DNA of 64,000 nucleotides from Patella vulgata. Its lineage: Eukaryota; Mollusca; Gastropoda; Patellidae. The position numbers and the translations under genes are program-made. This document shows positions 45,253 to 57,184 of this stretch, one piece after another. The notes beneath the pieces were generated by a model, which was given only the letters and a program-made list of their open reading frames with translations, ran no database searches and was not told where the DNA came from. Each line of letters opens with the position of its first letter. Within the stretch, counting starts at the first letter, position 1. The stretch spans positions 93,630,730 to 93,694,729 of the forward strand of contig NC_065880.2 of NCBI RefSeq assembly GCF_932274485.2. Direction: 5' to 3'.

Positions 45253-46528
45253 GGTTTAACGTCCACTCGACACAAACTATGTCATCTCGGGACTAATATA
45301 TGGTATAATTTTATTTCAATAATTGGCTTGCGCGTAGGGGTCTTTAGTAGTGGTGGGAAACAGGGGACCCGGTGAAAACTCACGAGGTTGGACAGGCGAT
45401 CCTACTCCTTGTCACGTACAACCGGTGAAACGAAACCACGTCAATTGACTCAGTGACAGACCTTACGATACAACGCGCAGTGCTAACCATTCGGCCATCC
45501 AAATAAACATGTATCAATGAAGTTAAAGAATAAAACTGAATAGAAAAGACTCGCAGGGTAGAATTTACCTGCTTGATCAGCGGGCCACCACATTGAAAGA
45601 AATGTTGTAATGTTTCCATGTCCTATACTAATTCTACAGGGGTCCTTATTGTTTTGGGTATATTAAATACTGAAATACACAGTGTACTCTTGAAATATAT
45701 GCACTGACTCGTTGTGCGACGAATAAGTTTCAAGTTTCGTCAAAACTGTGACCTCTAGAGTGTGGGCGCATAACAATGAATCGGTTAAAAGATGTTGTCC
45801 TTATTGCGTTCACAAGGTTGCGGGACGCAATTAGGCCTCAAAATTCTTCATATGAAATTAGGGGGAAATGTTCCGAAATATCAATACAAAATTCCTTACG
45901 CCTTACATCGAGGACATTGTTCAGTGCACAAGAAATGAAACCAAATGGGGGTTTAACATCCCTAGCACCGATTGGCCTAATGAAGACGGCATCACACAAA
46001 ATGACCGAAAGTTATATTTACACCACCTGGGTAAATCGTCCAGGAATGTCGCTCTGGTACCAGGCACTATCCGGTGTTTCCATGTGAAATTAATATTAAA
46101 TCTATCTGGGAAATTGTCAAGGAATATAGCTGGTACCCGAGACTAAACGGGGCTCCAATGTAAAATTAATATTAAATCCATCTGGGAAATCGCCCAGGAC
46201 TGTAGCTGGTACCCGAGAGGAGACTATGTATATTACTTACCCTTTTAGCACACGAACATCCAGTACTGTTTCCATGTACCGCACAACTGGTACCATCTAA
46301 ATATAATTCACAAAATAAAGTTTCTGAGCAATACAAAAATCTTGTGCATTCAGGCTCACTTGCACAGAAATCTGCACAAGCTATTCGACTTTTCTTGACT
46401 TGACTTGTTAGCTTATGTGACAGATCACATGTATTCTGTATAACAGCAGTCTTGAAAAAATGTCCATACTTTTGAGCTTTACAAATATATAAAGTTAATA
46501 AGAAGAATACAAGTAACCTCCGAATCAT
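43469..46528 (-). CDS. secreted PAN/apple-EGF-fibrinogen domain protein, gene B
   Basis: Three minus-strand exons, 46528-46241, 45156-45081 and 44121-43469, give 1017 nt (338 aa) with the same intron phases (0, 1) as gene A. ATG 46528 opens a clear signal peptide (MIRRLLVFFLLTLYICKAQ); an in-frame ATG 21 nt upstream (MELKILNMIRR) could also serve. Exon 1 is a PAN/apple-like module with CADFCASEPECTRFLYC and CELYLDGTSC. Exon 2 is a half EGF fold (CICPFGYYGNSC). Exon 3 is a fibrinogen C-terminal domain with SFEIRCYIAADGWSTV, YEAGFG, NNFSTYDADFTGSNQCA, LGGGWWF and CTRSFLTGT. It is predicted to be secreted and to bind glycans or other ligands through the fibrinogen fold. Its introns contain a family A SINE, a Penelope-like 3' fragment and a 70-bp tandem repeat. 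It appears intact, with AATAAA at 43441-43436. Confidence 0.85.
44185..44395. repeat. three-copy repeat of about 70 bp
   Basis: Three imperfect units contain TGGTATGGAATTCTAGA, GTGCTAT and AGTATAGTCCCACCCC. It abuts the Penelope-like fragment at 44395 within intron 2 of gene B. Confidence 0.7.
44395..44720 (+). mobile_element. 5'-truncated Penelope-like 3' fragment in intron 2 of gene B
   Basis: This is the reverse complement of about 13563-13890 over about 320 bp: GTCTACTACATCGTTAACAC, TTGGCCAATCACGCTATTTT, GGCGGGTGTGG, GTAAGCTTACTCTTCCGG and ACTATTTTGCCT are shared. It is longer than the 28.7 kb copy and ends at the same 3' region, as expected for a reverse-transcribed, 5'-truncated insert. 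Confidence 0.7.
45218..45507 (-). mobile_element. family A SINE in intron 1 of gene B
   Basis: Full length with a (GA)n tail. The duplication CATGTATCAATG is perfect at 45206-45217 and 45508-45519, so it is fairly young. Confidence 0.85.
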
Positions 46529-47139
46529 ATTTAATATTTTTAACTCCATTAAAACACTGGATGAATTAAAGCAATACACATTCGATTTCTGATTTGTCAG
46601 AGCCCTGCAACTACACAATAATTATTTATCTCTTCATTAAGTTTCTAGACAAATAAAAAATTCACAATTGGGTACGATCTGATCGAAGATGCTACAGAGA
46701 CGATATAAAAGTCTAGTAGTTACGCGGTGGCTTATAAATACTTGAGTAGAATGCATTGTTGATTTTAACACTATAAAAATCAATCTGTTTGTTTTTTCAC
46801 ATTTGTAGAATCCGTCTGGGACTAAATCATATTGGGTTTTATATGTGAGCGAAACCGGAGAATGCCCCCTCCCCCTACCCCCACCCCACCTCACCCCCAG
46901 ACTGACTGAATGACAAACACGACATAAAACATCATATCAGTTTGATTAACCACTGTTATCTGGTTTTGTATATATTGAAATTTATGCGTTATGGTAGTCT
47001 ATTTAATTTACAAAATGTATTTCAATGGCCGAATGTTGCTTAAATTGCTATTTCAGCGGTGCTTTCAGCCATATATCTGTTTTCCTGTAGAATTTATTAT
47101 AGATACACTGTAAATCTATGAATTTGTTTCAAGGGCGGG

Positions 47140-47440
47140 GGTCACGGTCGAGAAAGTTCATCGGGATTTTCCGGCGTGGTCCCCCTTGTCAGTGATGCCG
47201 GACGGAGGGCCTGACAAGGACAACTGTCTAGTCGTTCGGATGGGACGAAAACCCGAGGTCCCGTGTACACATTGGGGTGCATGTTAAACATCCATTGACA
47301 GTTGGAATTCGATATAAGAGTAGGCCGTAATGCCGCTGTCCTGGCAAAATGTCCCTCATAGCACACTGTATGGCGTATACCCGTCTTCATTAGCCCAGTT
47401 CGAAGCAAAACAGAGGACGTTAAACCTCATTTCATTTCAT
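47140..47440 (+). mobile_element. family B SINE, head missing
   Basis: GTCGAGAAAGTTCATCGGGA, CAGTGATGCCGGACGGAGGG, GATGGGACGAAAACCCGAGG and GGACGTTAAACCTCATTTCA. Confidence 0.8.
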
Positions 47441-48126
47441 TTGTTTCAAGGGCAGCTAGTAAAGGTCACAATTCTATGGAATACAATTACTGCTAATTAC
47501 TGAGCCACGTTTCGATTAGGCTTCTCTAGTAATCATCAAGCAATAATAAAATATAACAAGACATAATATACATGTAAACCCCAATACTTCATTAATGCTG
47601 ACCATCCAGAGACTCCTTTCTAATTACCTTGAAGAAAACCTAACTTAATTAAAGTAATGTAATTATGAACGTGATCAAGGTTGATAAGGGTAATGCGAAG
47701 ACAACTTTGCCTGAAAATAAAACAAATTGATTAATGGGCGACTTGTTGTTGACAATGATTTGATGCTATAGTGATTCCTCCAGATTCATATCATGTATTA
47801 AACGGGTATGGGACCTTCTATTAAGGTAAAACAGGTTATCAAAATGACAAGATTTGAACTGTGAAGGGCATTAAATTTCAATAAAAATAACCACTTTTCA
47901 AACCTAACGCCCTTAGTCGCTCAGTAATTAGCAGTGATTGTATTCCATATAATTGTTACTGGAATGTGGATCTATTTAAACCAAAATTCAACTTCAGGGC
48001 CACGTTTTCCACGTAGTTTGTCAGATGCGTGGACAGTAATCTCCATGATTAAGCTCTTGAGTAAATGTTTCAGGATTAGATCTAATCCCGGCGTTATGAG
48101 TGGGTGATATACCAAACATTGTTTTG

Positions 48127-48127
<1 letters not shown>

Positions 48128-48157
<30 letters not shown>

Positions 48158-48414
48158 TTTAACGTCCACTCGACACAAACTAGGTCATTTCGGTACTAAC
48201 ACATGGTTCAATTTTATTTCAATAATTCGCTTGCGCGTAGGGGTCTTTAGCAGTGGGAGAAAACCGGAGAACCCGAAGAAACCCACGAGGTTGGACAGGC
48301 GACCCTACTCCTTGTCACGTACAACCGGGGATTCGAAACCCCGCCAGTTGACTCAATGACAGACCGTATGATACAGCGCGCGCGTACTAACCATTCGGCC
48401 ATCCAACCCCCCTG
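48128..48414 (-). mobile_element. family A SINE, well preserved
   Basis: Full length, with perfect CATTGTTTTGG duplications at 48117-48127 and 48415-48425. The inverted head contains GTTTCGAATCCCC-type B box (one change) and ATGGCCGAATGGTTAG. Confidence 0.9.
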
Positions 48415-50234
48415 CATTGTTTTGGTCTGACAACGTACTTTAATCGACTGGAAGTTACTAAGGTATGTTGATAATAAGAGCCGATATTTTCCTGAAAAAA
48501 ACTATAACACATAATTATGGAAAAAAACAGTTACTTAGTTATTTGGGCGACGTTTCGAAGAGTATTCTCTCAACGTCATCATGCTAATATTGCACATATT
48601 GATGCCAGTTCCCATTGATTTTTCCGACATTCTTCAATAAATATACAGTATAAAATTATACTTATAAACATGGTAGGTAAAATCACACACATTGATCATC
48701 TACTTAATTAACACATTTATCAGTTCATTGTATATTTTAACTGTTGTGTTTACATACCCTTGATCTTCTTGTTGTCATGTATGTCTTCGGTTAAGTTGTT
48801 ATAGTTTGTCTGTATATAGTTGACTCATATCTTTCGTGTGTGCTTGTCTTCGATTCCAGGAACGCACGTACGCACAATTCTTGTGAGAGATTGGTATCCT
48901 AGATATTATGATGTGACCCCCTGGGGAGGGTTTTACTCTGTGAAGACTTGAGGGTTTACCCCAAGACCTAATGGGCGGGATTCATAAGGGATCATCCTGA
49001 GGGTTAGTGCTAGTCGATCGTCCCTTCGTGAAGGGATGCCGGGTGCCATGTGGGGTTGTTTTTGTTTTGTTGACACGGCTAACGGCACGACAACGCCTAG
49101 CCCGGAGAACATTGCGTGCATCCCTGAACCTAGGTCGGAGAGGCGGCTGGCCCTAGCGCCCGGCTGACACTCAAACCTAAATTAACCAACCTTATATAAG
49201 ATCGTAGCATTTATGGCAAAGTGGGCCAGACTGCGAAAGCGCGTCATTCTTTCATTTCTTACACCCAGAGCTTCTCCTTTGGATGAAATTCACCTTGGGG
49301 GCTTCCTGGCAAAGACATTGTGTCTTAGCCAAAAGTTGGATCAAGTCTATTTTGTGGCTTTCTCTGGCAAGTTCTGTCCCTTGGCGGAAGTGGACGTAAA
49401 ACGCCAGAACGAACGAAGATATTACAGAATATTATGACCAAGGGAAAAAATGACCTGTCCTCTCTTCTCACGGCAGCGATTTTATAAATGTTTTTTATGG
49501 TGATTTTTTTTATATATAAGGATTAATTTATTTTGTGTTTTTACCAATTTTCAACCCTTTAAGTGTAAATTAATTAATTAAATCAACCTGTCCATAATAT
49601 CATTATTTATTGTATTGGATGTTAAATCTGTAATAAACAGCAACAACATGTATTACTGTATTAGCTTGATAACTTTGAGAGAATACTCTTCGAAATATCG
49701 CCTTGAATACACTAGTGGCTCCACCTCTTTGGACAAATGAATTGATGTGTCTTGCAATAAGCTACGGCTTGCTTTACTGACGCACACGAATATCATATAT
49801 GAATTGAATAATCAAAGATACCCCTATATTACACAGCATGATGTACAGCCTAATGGGTTGTTAAAGGTTTCTACACTGTGAATTTGATGTCATTGATTTA
49901 TTAGTAAAAAAAAAATAACTTTTATATATGAAAATATTTGCCACAAACCGATCGAAGTTACAGATTTTTTAGTAATGTAGAAAGACTGGCTTCAGTTTAA
50001 CAAGAACATACTGGTGCCCATAATACTTGAGTCGCATATAGCGATTGAGCACATTAAAAACGGAACACAATTTTATGGAAAACAATCACTGGGTTTTTTT
50101 GTATTTTTTTTATAAACTGATGCCGGCTTATCACAATATTTATCATGTTCTTGTTGACATTTACAACCGGCGAATCGAAACAACACTACTTGAATCAATT
50201 ACATACCTTATTATGATTCACCGCAAAAACAGTA

Positions 50235-51412
50235 AATATACTGAGCGCCATGGAAAACGCGTCACTTAGTTTTTCGTATAACAAAATGATCCTGTAAACA
50301 TATCTTATTTATTTTGCTTCTTATTGTGAACAATATTCAAATGGAAACACATCAATAACAACACATTTGTACACTTATGGATGTTTAATCTGTAATCAAG
50401 GGTACAAAGTCAGAGGGGTCAAAACCAAAAGTACGACACAGATGTCAGTAGCGCGTGTGTCCTCCACGGGCCATAATGTAGGCTACAGCATTAACGCGAC
50501 CCCTGCAAATATGTAGGGCGGTCCGGTGATGAAATGTGAAGCCTCCCCTCACCATTACACTTCCCCCAACCCATCGATTCGTTTCGAAGACGCAGCAGTC
50601 TGCAAGACGTTCCCCAAGACGTCTCCACACACGTTGACGGCCATCAGCGTGATAAAGATGAAAGCGACTCTCATCACTGAAGAGCACACTTTGCCAGTCT
50701 ACTCTTCTCCATGTCTGGTGTCCTTGAGCCCATATCAAACGCCGCTGACGGTGATGATCCCTGAGGATAGCTCCAACATAAGGTCGTCGTGCACGGAGTC
50801 CTACTTCTCTTAGACGACGTCTTACGGTGTTGGAACTTACTGGTCCTTGTCTTCCGACGACTGCTGCACCTGTTCGAGTCGCTGGGCGGAATCTGTCACG
50901 CAGATGAGTGACCCGGATGTAGCGGTCTTGAGCCTGGGTTGTAACGCGTTGTGGACCAGGACGTTGACGGTCACGTGTTGATCCAGTAACTCGAACACGT
51001 TCCACCAACCTTACAATAGTGGACTGATGACAATTGAAGTGTCTGACAATAGCACATTTAGACATGCCAGCCCTGGACATTCCCATGGCTTCATCCCGTT
51101 GATTTTCAGTAAGTCTCGGCATCTCTAGCTCGATTCCTTTACACGTCCAACAACAAATTACGACAGATTGACGTTTCACAGTTCATGTACTGCACATTAA
51201 GTTGAAAAATTGCTTTTAAAGGGCTCACACACAATGCTGCACGTGAATATTGGGTTTTTCATGTGCATCTTGTGCAATTTGTTTTGTGCGTTTGGGAGCA
51301 TTGTGTGAAACAATAGTTCATAGTATTGCATAATATTATACATACAAAACTACCTAGTAATAAAATATTTGGGGGAAAAAAGTGATGCGTTTTCCATGGT
51401 GCTCAGTATATT
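50235..51412 (-). mobile_element. Tc1/mariner transposon, internally deleted, TIRs retained
   Basis: The ends carry inverted copies of AATATACTGAGC(G/A)CCATGG and AAAACGC(G/A)TCACTT (left at 50235, right ending at 51412). That gives an element of about 1.18 kb enclosing the transposase remnant on the minus strand. The A/T-rich edge makes the exact TA target uncertain. Confidence 0.75.
50445..51122 (-). pseudogene. Tc1-like transposase with internal deletion of the catalytic core
   Basis: From ATG 51122 (MPRLTENQRDEAMGMSRAGM) the reading gives 225 aa, against about 340 for the family. It has a helix-turn-helix DNA-binding half (CAIVRHFNCHQSTIVRL), a GPQR linker, SNTVRRRLREVGLRARRP and the first catalytic Asp in VLFSDESRFHLY. 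After RGRVNAVAY the chain jumps straight to ARGGHTRY, which normally sits at the extreme C-terminus. The segment with the second Asp (QQDNARPH type) and the third acidic residue is gone. The protein cannot be catalytic, but the element could have been mobilised in trans. Confidence 0.8.
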
Positions 51413-52059
51413 TTTTTCAAACTAAAGTTAGCTTGAAAGCTAAATATTTTATTTAATCTTGTTGAAGAGATGTTGGCTAAACGAAATATTGCAATATTGA
51501 AGCTTTGTCAAGCTTTTGTAAATCAACAATTATATTAGTAAAACATTAAATTTAATTGCTGTAGTACACAATGAAATACACCAGCCGAGAAAATAAAACA
51601 GGAACTCGAACAAAACATGAAATGAAAAACAGCACGAATAGAAAACAAAGATTAACCTCAAACAATCATAAATGGACACAAAATAATTAGATTTTCTTAC
51701 GGGAACTTGATTCATGATTTTGTTTTTGAAGCAAATAATACTCTGCATTGATAAGATCGTCAAAGGAGAAAATAACAAAACATACACAATATAATTAAAG
51801 ATGCACTATGTAAGATTTAGATAAAGAGCTGACAATTCTCGTTATAATAGTTAAAAACTAGATAATAAAAAGGAAACAAAGAGGAATGAAAAGCCAAAGA
51901 ATAATGATTTTGAAATTAATAACTGATGAAGCAATTTTTTCATCTCGGCGGAGGTATAGACTAAACTCTTTTATCGAGATGCGTGAATATATACACGCCA
52001 ATAAGTCATTCTTCAAATTTTGAGAAAGTATCTCTGCTTTCATTGTATTGTATTAAACT

Positions 52060-52915
52060 TTAGGGGTTTTTTTTTTTTTTTTTTTTGTTTTTTTATTTCC
52101 TATTTTCTTTTTGAATTTCAAAAATAATTTCTAATTTATATTTTTAATGATTTTGTAGAATTTTGTAATCTTTTATTTCCTGTTTTGTTTTTATTTTTTT
52201 TATTATTATTATTTTAAAAAATATTTTTTTATTTTGCAATTTTGAAAAATAAAATTAATTTTGAAATTTTGAAAAATATTTTTTTTTTATTTTGTAAAAT
52301 AATATTTTATTTTATAAAATAATATTTTATTTTATAAAATAATATTTTATTTTATAAAATAATATTTTATTTTATAAAATAATATTTTATTTTGTAAAAT
52401 AACTTTTTGATTTTGTAAAATAACTTTTTGATTTTGTAAAATAACTTTTTGATTTTTTTTTGATTTTGTAAAATAACTTTTTGATTTTATAAAATAACTT
52501 TTGATTTTGTAAAATAACTTTTTGATTTTGTAAAATATTTTTGGGATTTTGTAAAATATTTTTTTGATTTTGTAAAATATTTTTTTATTTGGGAAAAAAA
52601 TTGAAAAATATTTGTAAAATATTGTTTCATTTTGTAAAATATTGTTTCATTTTGTATAATATTGTTTCATTTTGTAAAATATTGTTTCATTTTGTAAAAT
52701 ATTGTTTCATTTTGTAAAATATTGTTTCATTTTGTAAAAAACAAAATTGTTTCATTTTGTAAAATATTGTTTCATTTTGTAAAATATTGTTTCATTTTGT
52801 AAAATATTGTTTCATTTTGTAAAATATTTTTTTTATTTTGTAAAATATTTTTTTTATTTTGTAAAATATTTTTTTATTTTGTAAAATATTTTTTTATTTT
52901 GTAAATTTGTGTCTT
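52060..52915. repeat. AT-rich satellite built of successive 20-bp unit types
   Basis: Blocks follow one another: TTTTATTTTATAAAATAATA (about 5 copies), TTTTGATTTTGTAAAATAAC (about 6) and TTTGTAAAATATTGTTTCAT (about 11), then T-rich variants of the last. All keep the ATTTTRTAAAAT core and a period of about 20 bp, so one unit has been replaced in steps. Confidence 0.85.
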
Positions 52916-53424
52916 AACTTTTAACCTGCCTTTGTTTGGCCCATCACTTCAATGGTACTGTAAATTTGACATTGCTTCTTCCTAAAATATATTTCCATAA
53001 CACGTATTTAGTGATCACTATAGTCGTCAGATCCAGCAGACCGCCCCGGTTTACTTACGTCTCCCACCGTAATGGGCCTAGTATAATTACTACTACTGGA
53101 ATGCCGTTTTGTTGATAATAAAAGCTTGTACATTCGGCCTACCTCCGTATTTTGAAACTTCCATTTGACCTCGGTTGCACACGAATAATACCATTCAAAC
53201 GCATTGTCTGTAAAGAAACCTGCGGCTATGCAAGGTAAAGTCTCTTAACAACGTCATTTTACGAACTCGTTTTTTGTTAAGCGACAAGCTTTCCTAAACA
53301 GTAAACCCAGGACCGTACCACAATGTCAGTCGGAGAGCGGAAACGCACATCAAGCTACGTCTAACATGATTAAAATCATAGAATCAGCCGAGAGTTGTCG
53401 AATTGTGCTCGAAAAAAATAAAAA

Positions 53425-53610
53425 TTGTATTTTTTAAAAAAAAATATAAACTATTTTACAAAATGGACATTAAAATACAAAATATAAAATTATAAGTTTA
53501 AAATTATAAACAAAAGTATTCTACAGAATCTAAAGTTGAAAATAGAAATTATTTTTCAAAATAAAAATTAAAAATTAAAATAGGAAATCGGAAAAACAAA
53601 AAATAGTTCC
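53425..53610. repeat. inverted AT-rich arm matching 52070-52260
   Basis: Read in reverse complement, it gives TTTGTTTTT..ATTTCCTATTTT, AAAATAATTTCTA, TCTGTAGAAT and related blocks in the same order as 52080-52200. With the satellite it bounds an element of about 1.5 kb. The sequence between (52916-53420) is ordinary non-coding DNA. Confidence 0.5.
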
Positions 53611-54469
53611 AATTTGAGCGTCCGTACATAGCTCGTGTAATATTGATGTCTGCATCACAATCAACTAGTCTTTAAAGTTAGCACACCGAGTTCATGTGGG
53701 ATATTGTTGTTAAAGGACTACATTTAATCATTTTGTATGTTATACAGTACCATCACAAACATCAAGGGTTTGTAGGGACATATAGAGATGACTAGAACCT
53801 ATACAATTAGCACATCGAGTTCATATCGGACATTATTTTCATGGGACTACTTTTAAACTTTATGTTGTAGTAACGCTACAAACCTTGTTTTTATTTAAAA
53901 AATTAAAATTATACAGAAAATAGTAAGTACAACATCAACATTTTCTTGAAACTTCACGTTACTGATAAACTCCTTCTTTCAGGATCTAACAATAGTTGTG
54001 TGCCTATTCATCGACCCCTAGTGTATTTCAAAATAATCGCCAGCTTACTCTTCCAAACAAAGTACAGCAAAAGTGAAAATTTTCTTTATAAATATATATT
54101 ATAAGTAACGGATTGTTACGAACGCTGAATATGTTGTGTTATACAGCTTACAAAATGGATTTTCATGGCAAGAGTTGTTCAGAAATCAATGACTTTGTAC
54201 ACATACAGGTAACACTGCTAAATCGCAATTGCAGTCGATTTGAGCCACCTTCGCATCAGCAAGGTCCAACTAGCACTATAACAGTGCAGGGTTCTCTATT
54301 CTGCTTCACTTTTATTACAACTCTCAGCACAGATTTCATAATGCCAAAACTGGACGAAGCTTAGAGGAACAGCGCCATCAGACAAAATTTAAGCAAAAAA
54401 TACAAAAAATGCACATAAAACATTACAGCTCCAAAAGCATTATAAATAGATAGAAATAAAATTGTGAGT

Positions 54470-54975
54470 ATTTACAGAGCCCTAATCAGAGGTTGCGAGG
54501 ATTTTAATGTGTTCCTACAACCATATCTAGGCAATGGAACCGCTACCAGTAGCAGGGATCAACACGTGATCTTCCCAAATCCGCTAGACCACGTGTCACC
54601 ACTCCTGCCCAAGACATCTACATTCGGTTGCACCACCTACGCCAAATGACTGCAACTGCGGTCTCCACTGCATCCCCAATACCGGGACTGCGCAGGATCT
54701 CGGCCAAGACTGTCCGGAACCGTCTCCGAGAGGCAAGGTTGAGACCAAGACGCCCTGTTAGAGGCGTAATGTTGACCAGGCAGCATCGCCAGCTACGACG
54801 GCAATGGTATCAAGCGCACAGGGTATTACCTTCGCAGACAGGGTGGAAGGGCCCGTGTCTACCGCCGAAGAGGTCAACGCTTCGTAACAAGTTGCATACA
54901 AGAAGTGGACAGATTTGGTGGAAGCAGTGTCATGATGTGGGCAGCCATCTCTCACAACGCCAGGACAGACAATTC
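54470..54975 (+). pseudogene. second Tc1-like transposase remnant
   Basis: Scattered frames on the plus strand show the same family: KTVRNRLREARLRPRRPVRG with VMLTRQHRQLRRQWYQAHR, then GRARVYRRRGQR and SVMMWAAISHNA. There are several frame changes and the ends are missing, so it is an old broken copy. It differs clearly from the 50.4 kb element. No TIRs were recognised around it. Confidence 0.6.
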
Positions 54976-55668
54976 CCCATGCTGTCATCCGCATTCTGAT
55001 TGTCTCTTTGGGGGAGGGGGGTGTCACACTCGTTACTAATTGTATGTGACGTAAAATCTAACGTTGGGAGATTCGATGACTGTCACTAAAGCTTTGCTTG
55101 CTGTTGTTTATCTGTACAACATTTCAAATTTCTATCATTTTAGTTTATATATGTATTAAATGTCTTTGAAACATCCATTGAAAATCTAACTTTGCATTAC
55201 TTTTTTTGGAAGAGTATATATTTAGAAAATTTTCGGCTGATTAGATTAACTAAAATTGAATACAATTTTGACGTTCGTAAAATGTGGATTGGCGTCTTAA
55301 AATTCTACAAGATTGTAAAAGGAGTAGTAACTTATCAAACTGTCTCAGTAGTAACGAGAAGACAAGATAAACCCACTGACAAAAGGAAAAACTACACAAA
55401 CATTGCAAGAAGCAATTCAAGTGAATGGATCTGCGGTGTACAGTCTCAGGCCGGTAATAAAACAGGTTTCACCCTATTTAAAGGGGCAAAGTCTCCAACT
55501 CAATATTATATATCCATAACATTCAAAATCAAAAACACGAATTAGAATTCAATATTGTTCCATTTCAATCAATTTCATATTGTTATCTGGCCGTGAACCA
55601 CACCCTACTTCAATAGAAAAAGCAAAATATGGCGGTCGACTGCCGTAAACCGGACTATTTATTATTTA

Positions 55669-55850
55669 CCCTTCTAGAACACTAGAACATCCAGTAATAT
55701 CACCAGCTTCAGTGCAGTTGGTACCATCCGCGTACAATTCACAAGACAAAGATGGTGAGAAATACAAAAATCGTCTACATTCTGGTTCATCTTTTAGCGA
55801 CAAGGCAATCAAGACTTGTTCAAGGCAAGTTTCGTCTGAAGTTGCAAACG
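55669..55850 (-). pseudogene. relic PAN/apple exon, third family member
   Basis: The minus-strand reading contains DEPECRRFLYFSPSLSCEL and YADGTNC followed by GCSSVLEG, colinear with the PAN exons of genes A (NPECRRYVFC, LYLDGTGC) and B (EPECTRFLYC, LYLDGTSC). Cysteines that both intact genes keep upstream of this block are missing, no signal peptide joins it, and no EGF or fibrinogen exon could be found below it before gene B. A GTAAAT donor-like site sits at the equivalent border but in a shifted codon position. The best reading is a decayed duplicate of the family. Confidence 0.6.
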
Positions 55851-56520
55851 GACATTTTCATAATAAATGTATTTTTATTTGACCTTTTTTCTTTCTTTCT
55901 TTCTTGTTTGTTTGATATTTCTTTATTATAAGCTCATATAATATGATATATATGCACTTTGTAAATATTATTACTGTGTAGTTGCTAGTTTTATAGAGTA
56001 GGAGGGACATGTTGAAAATTAGAACTCATGTACTAAATATGTTCCTTCAGTCGAGTGAGATATTTTACTTGGTATATCCAACCATATAGTCGAGTGTGAT
56101 ATTTTACTTGGTATATCCAACCATATAGTCGAGTATAATATTTTTTGTGGTATACCCTACCATATAGTCGAGTATGATATTTTGTATGGTATATCCTACA
56201 GTCAAGTATGATAGTGGTCGTGGTAAAACTGGTGACGGGTCTTTGTCCGCCTCTGTTAAAGTGACCTGCCCATGTGAACTTTTTGAACGTGCGTTTACAC
56301 GGTGATCATGGTAGAAAAGAATTATAAGAAGAATTTGTTTTGGCAAATTTTTATTTTGAAAAGAAATTTAATCTCCTTACATCGATTTTTATAACCCTTC
56401 ATTCTATTTTCATTTTTACTTCAGAGCTATGTCCCTACACATCTGTAAGGAAATGTGTTTTGTCTCTGGACAACACAAAAGACTCTAAAATTACACTAAT
56501 TCTTCATTTATTGAACAACG

Positions 56521-56725
56521 GGCGGGGGGGGGGGGGTGATGAAACGGTCTCGGTCTGTCATTGAGTCAAGTAACGTGGTTTCGATTCACCGCCTGTATGT
56601 GACAATAAGTAGGGTCTCCTGTCCAACCTCTTGGGGTTTTCCAGGTCCAATAAAATTGAACCATATGATAGTGCCGAAATGGCTAAGATTTTGTTTGGTG
56701 GATGCTAAACTCCATTGCTCACCTT
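56521..56725 (+). mobile_element. family A SINE, internally shortened
   Basis: A G-run, CGGTCTGTCATTGAGTCAAG, GTGGTTTCGATTCACC, GTAGGGTCTCCTGTCCAACC, then a jump to CAATAAAATTGAACCATATG and the tail. Confidence 0.75.
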
Positions 56726-57184
56726 TAGGACCAATATCAATGTGCTTACTGAGGATTTATTACACTTTTTATTTCACCCATCGATTAATTAGAATATAAT
56801 AGTCAGGGATGAACAGCTCAGTATAAGAAGATTTATGCTTAGACATGGTCATTGTTGAGTTTTTATTTATTAATCCTATTATCTATAATTCCGAGATTAT
56901 ATATATACAATTAATTATATTTGTGTAACAAATTAAGGGTGTTGGTTCAATAAGCTTAGCCCGCTTCTCTTCAGTTCTTCATATGTTTTACTCTATTTAT
57001 TCAGTAAACTAAACATTTGCATAATATCAAAATATAAAACATATATTTTAATTGAATCTGAAAATAAACAAGTCGGGCCGAAGATAAATCATACTCCCGT
57101 AAGATATTTGTTTTACACAACATAAATGCATTGGTTTAACAAAAATCATAATCTTAAGCTATATAAAAGTTTGTCCTCGCGCAT

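Larger units (their letters stand above)
46740..55660. other. intergenic upstream of gene B
   Basis: SINEs at 47140 and 48128, a GC-richer block at 48910-49430 that looks like an unclassified repeat, a Tc1 element, the AT-rich satellite with its inverted arm, and a second Tc1 relic. 51420-52050 and 53610-54460 show no gene. 55192-55545 is an open stretch of 117 codons without recognisable features. Confidence 0.5.

Noticed and set aside
48370-48412. tRNA-like A box and B box sequences
   Set aside because: These occur in many copies as heads of family A and B SINEs with target duplications and tails; no free-standing cloverleaf with an anticodon arm and acceptor stem was found.
48910-49430. 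GC-richer block considered as a gene
   Set aside because: No long or motif-bearing reading; the end GGCGGAAGTGGACGTAAAAC resembles a repeat tail seen in inverted form at about 1185-1210, so a repeat is more likely.
52060-52915. Regular repeat array considered as a CRISPR-like array
   Set aside because: Units are contiguous 20-bp AT satellites without spacers, in a eukaryotic genome.
55192-55545. 117-codon open stretch
   Set aside because: No signal peptide, domain, splice context or recognisable family; composition fits AT-rich chance.
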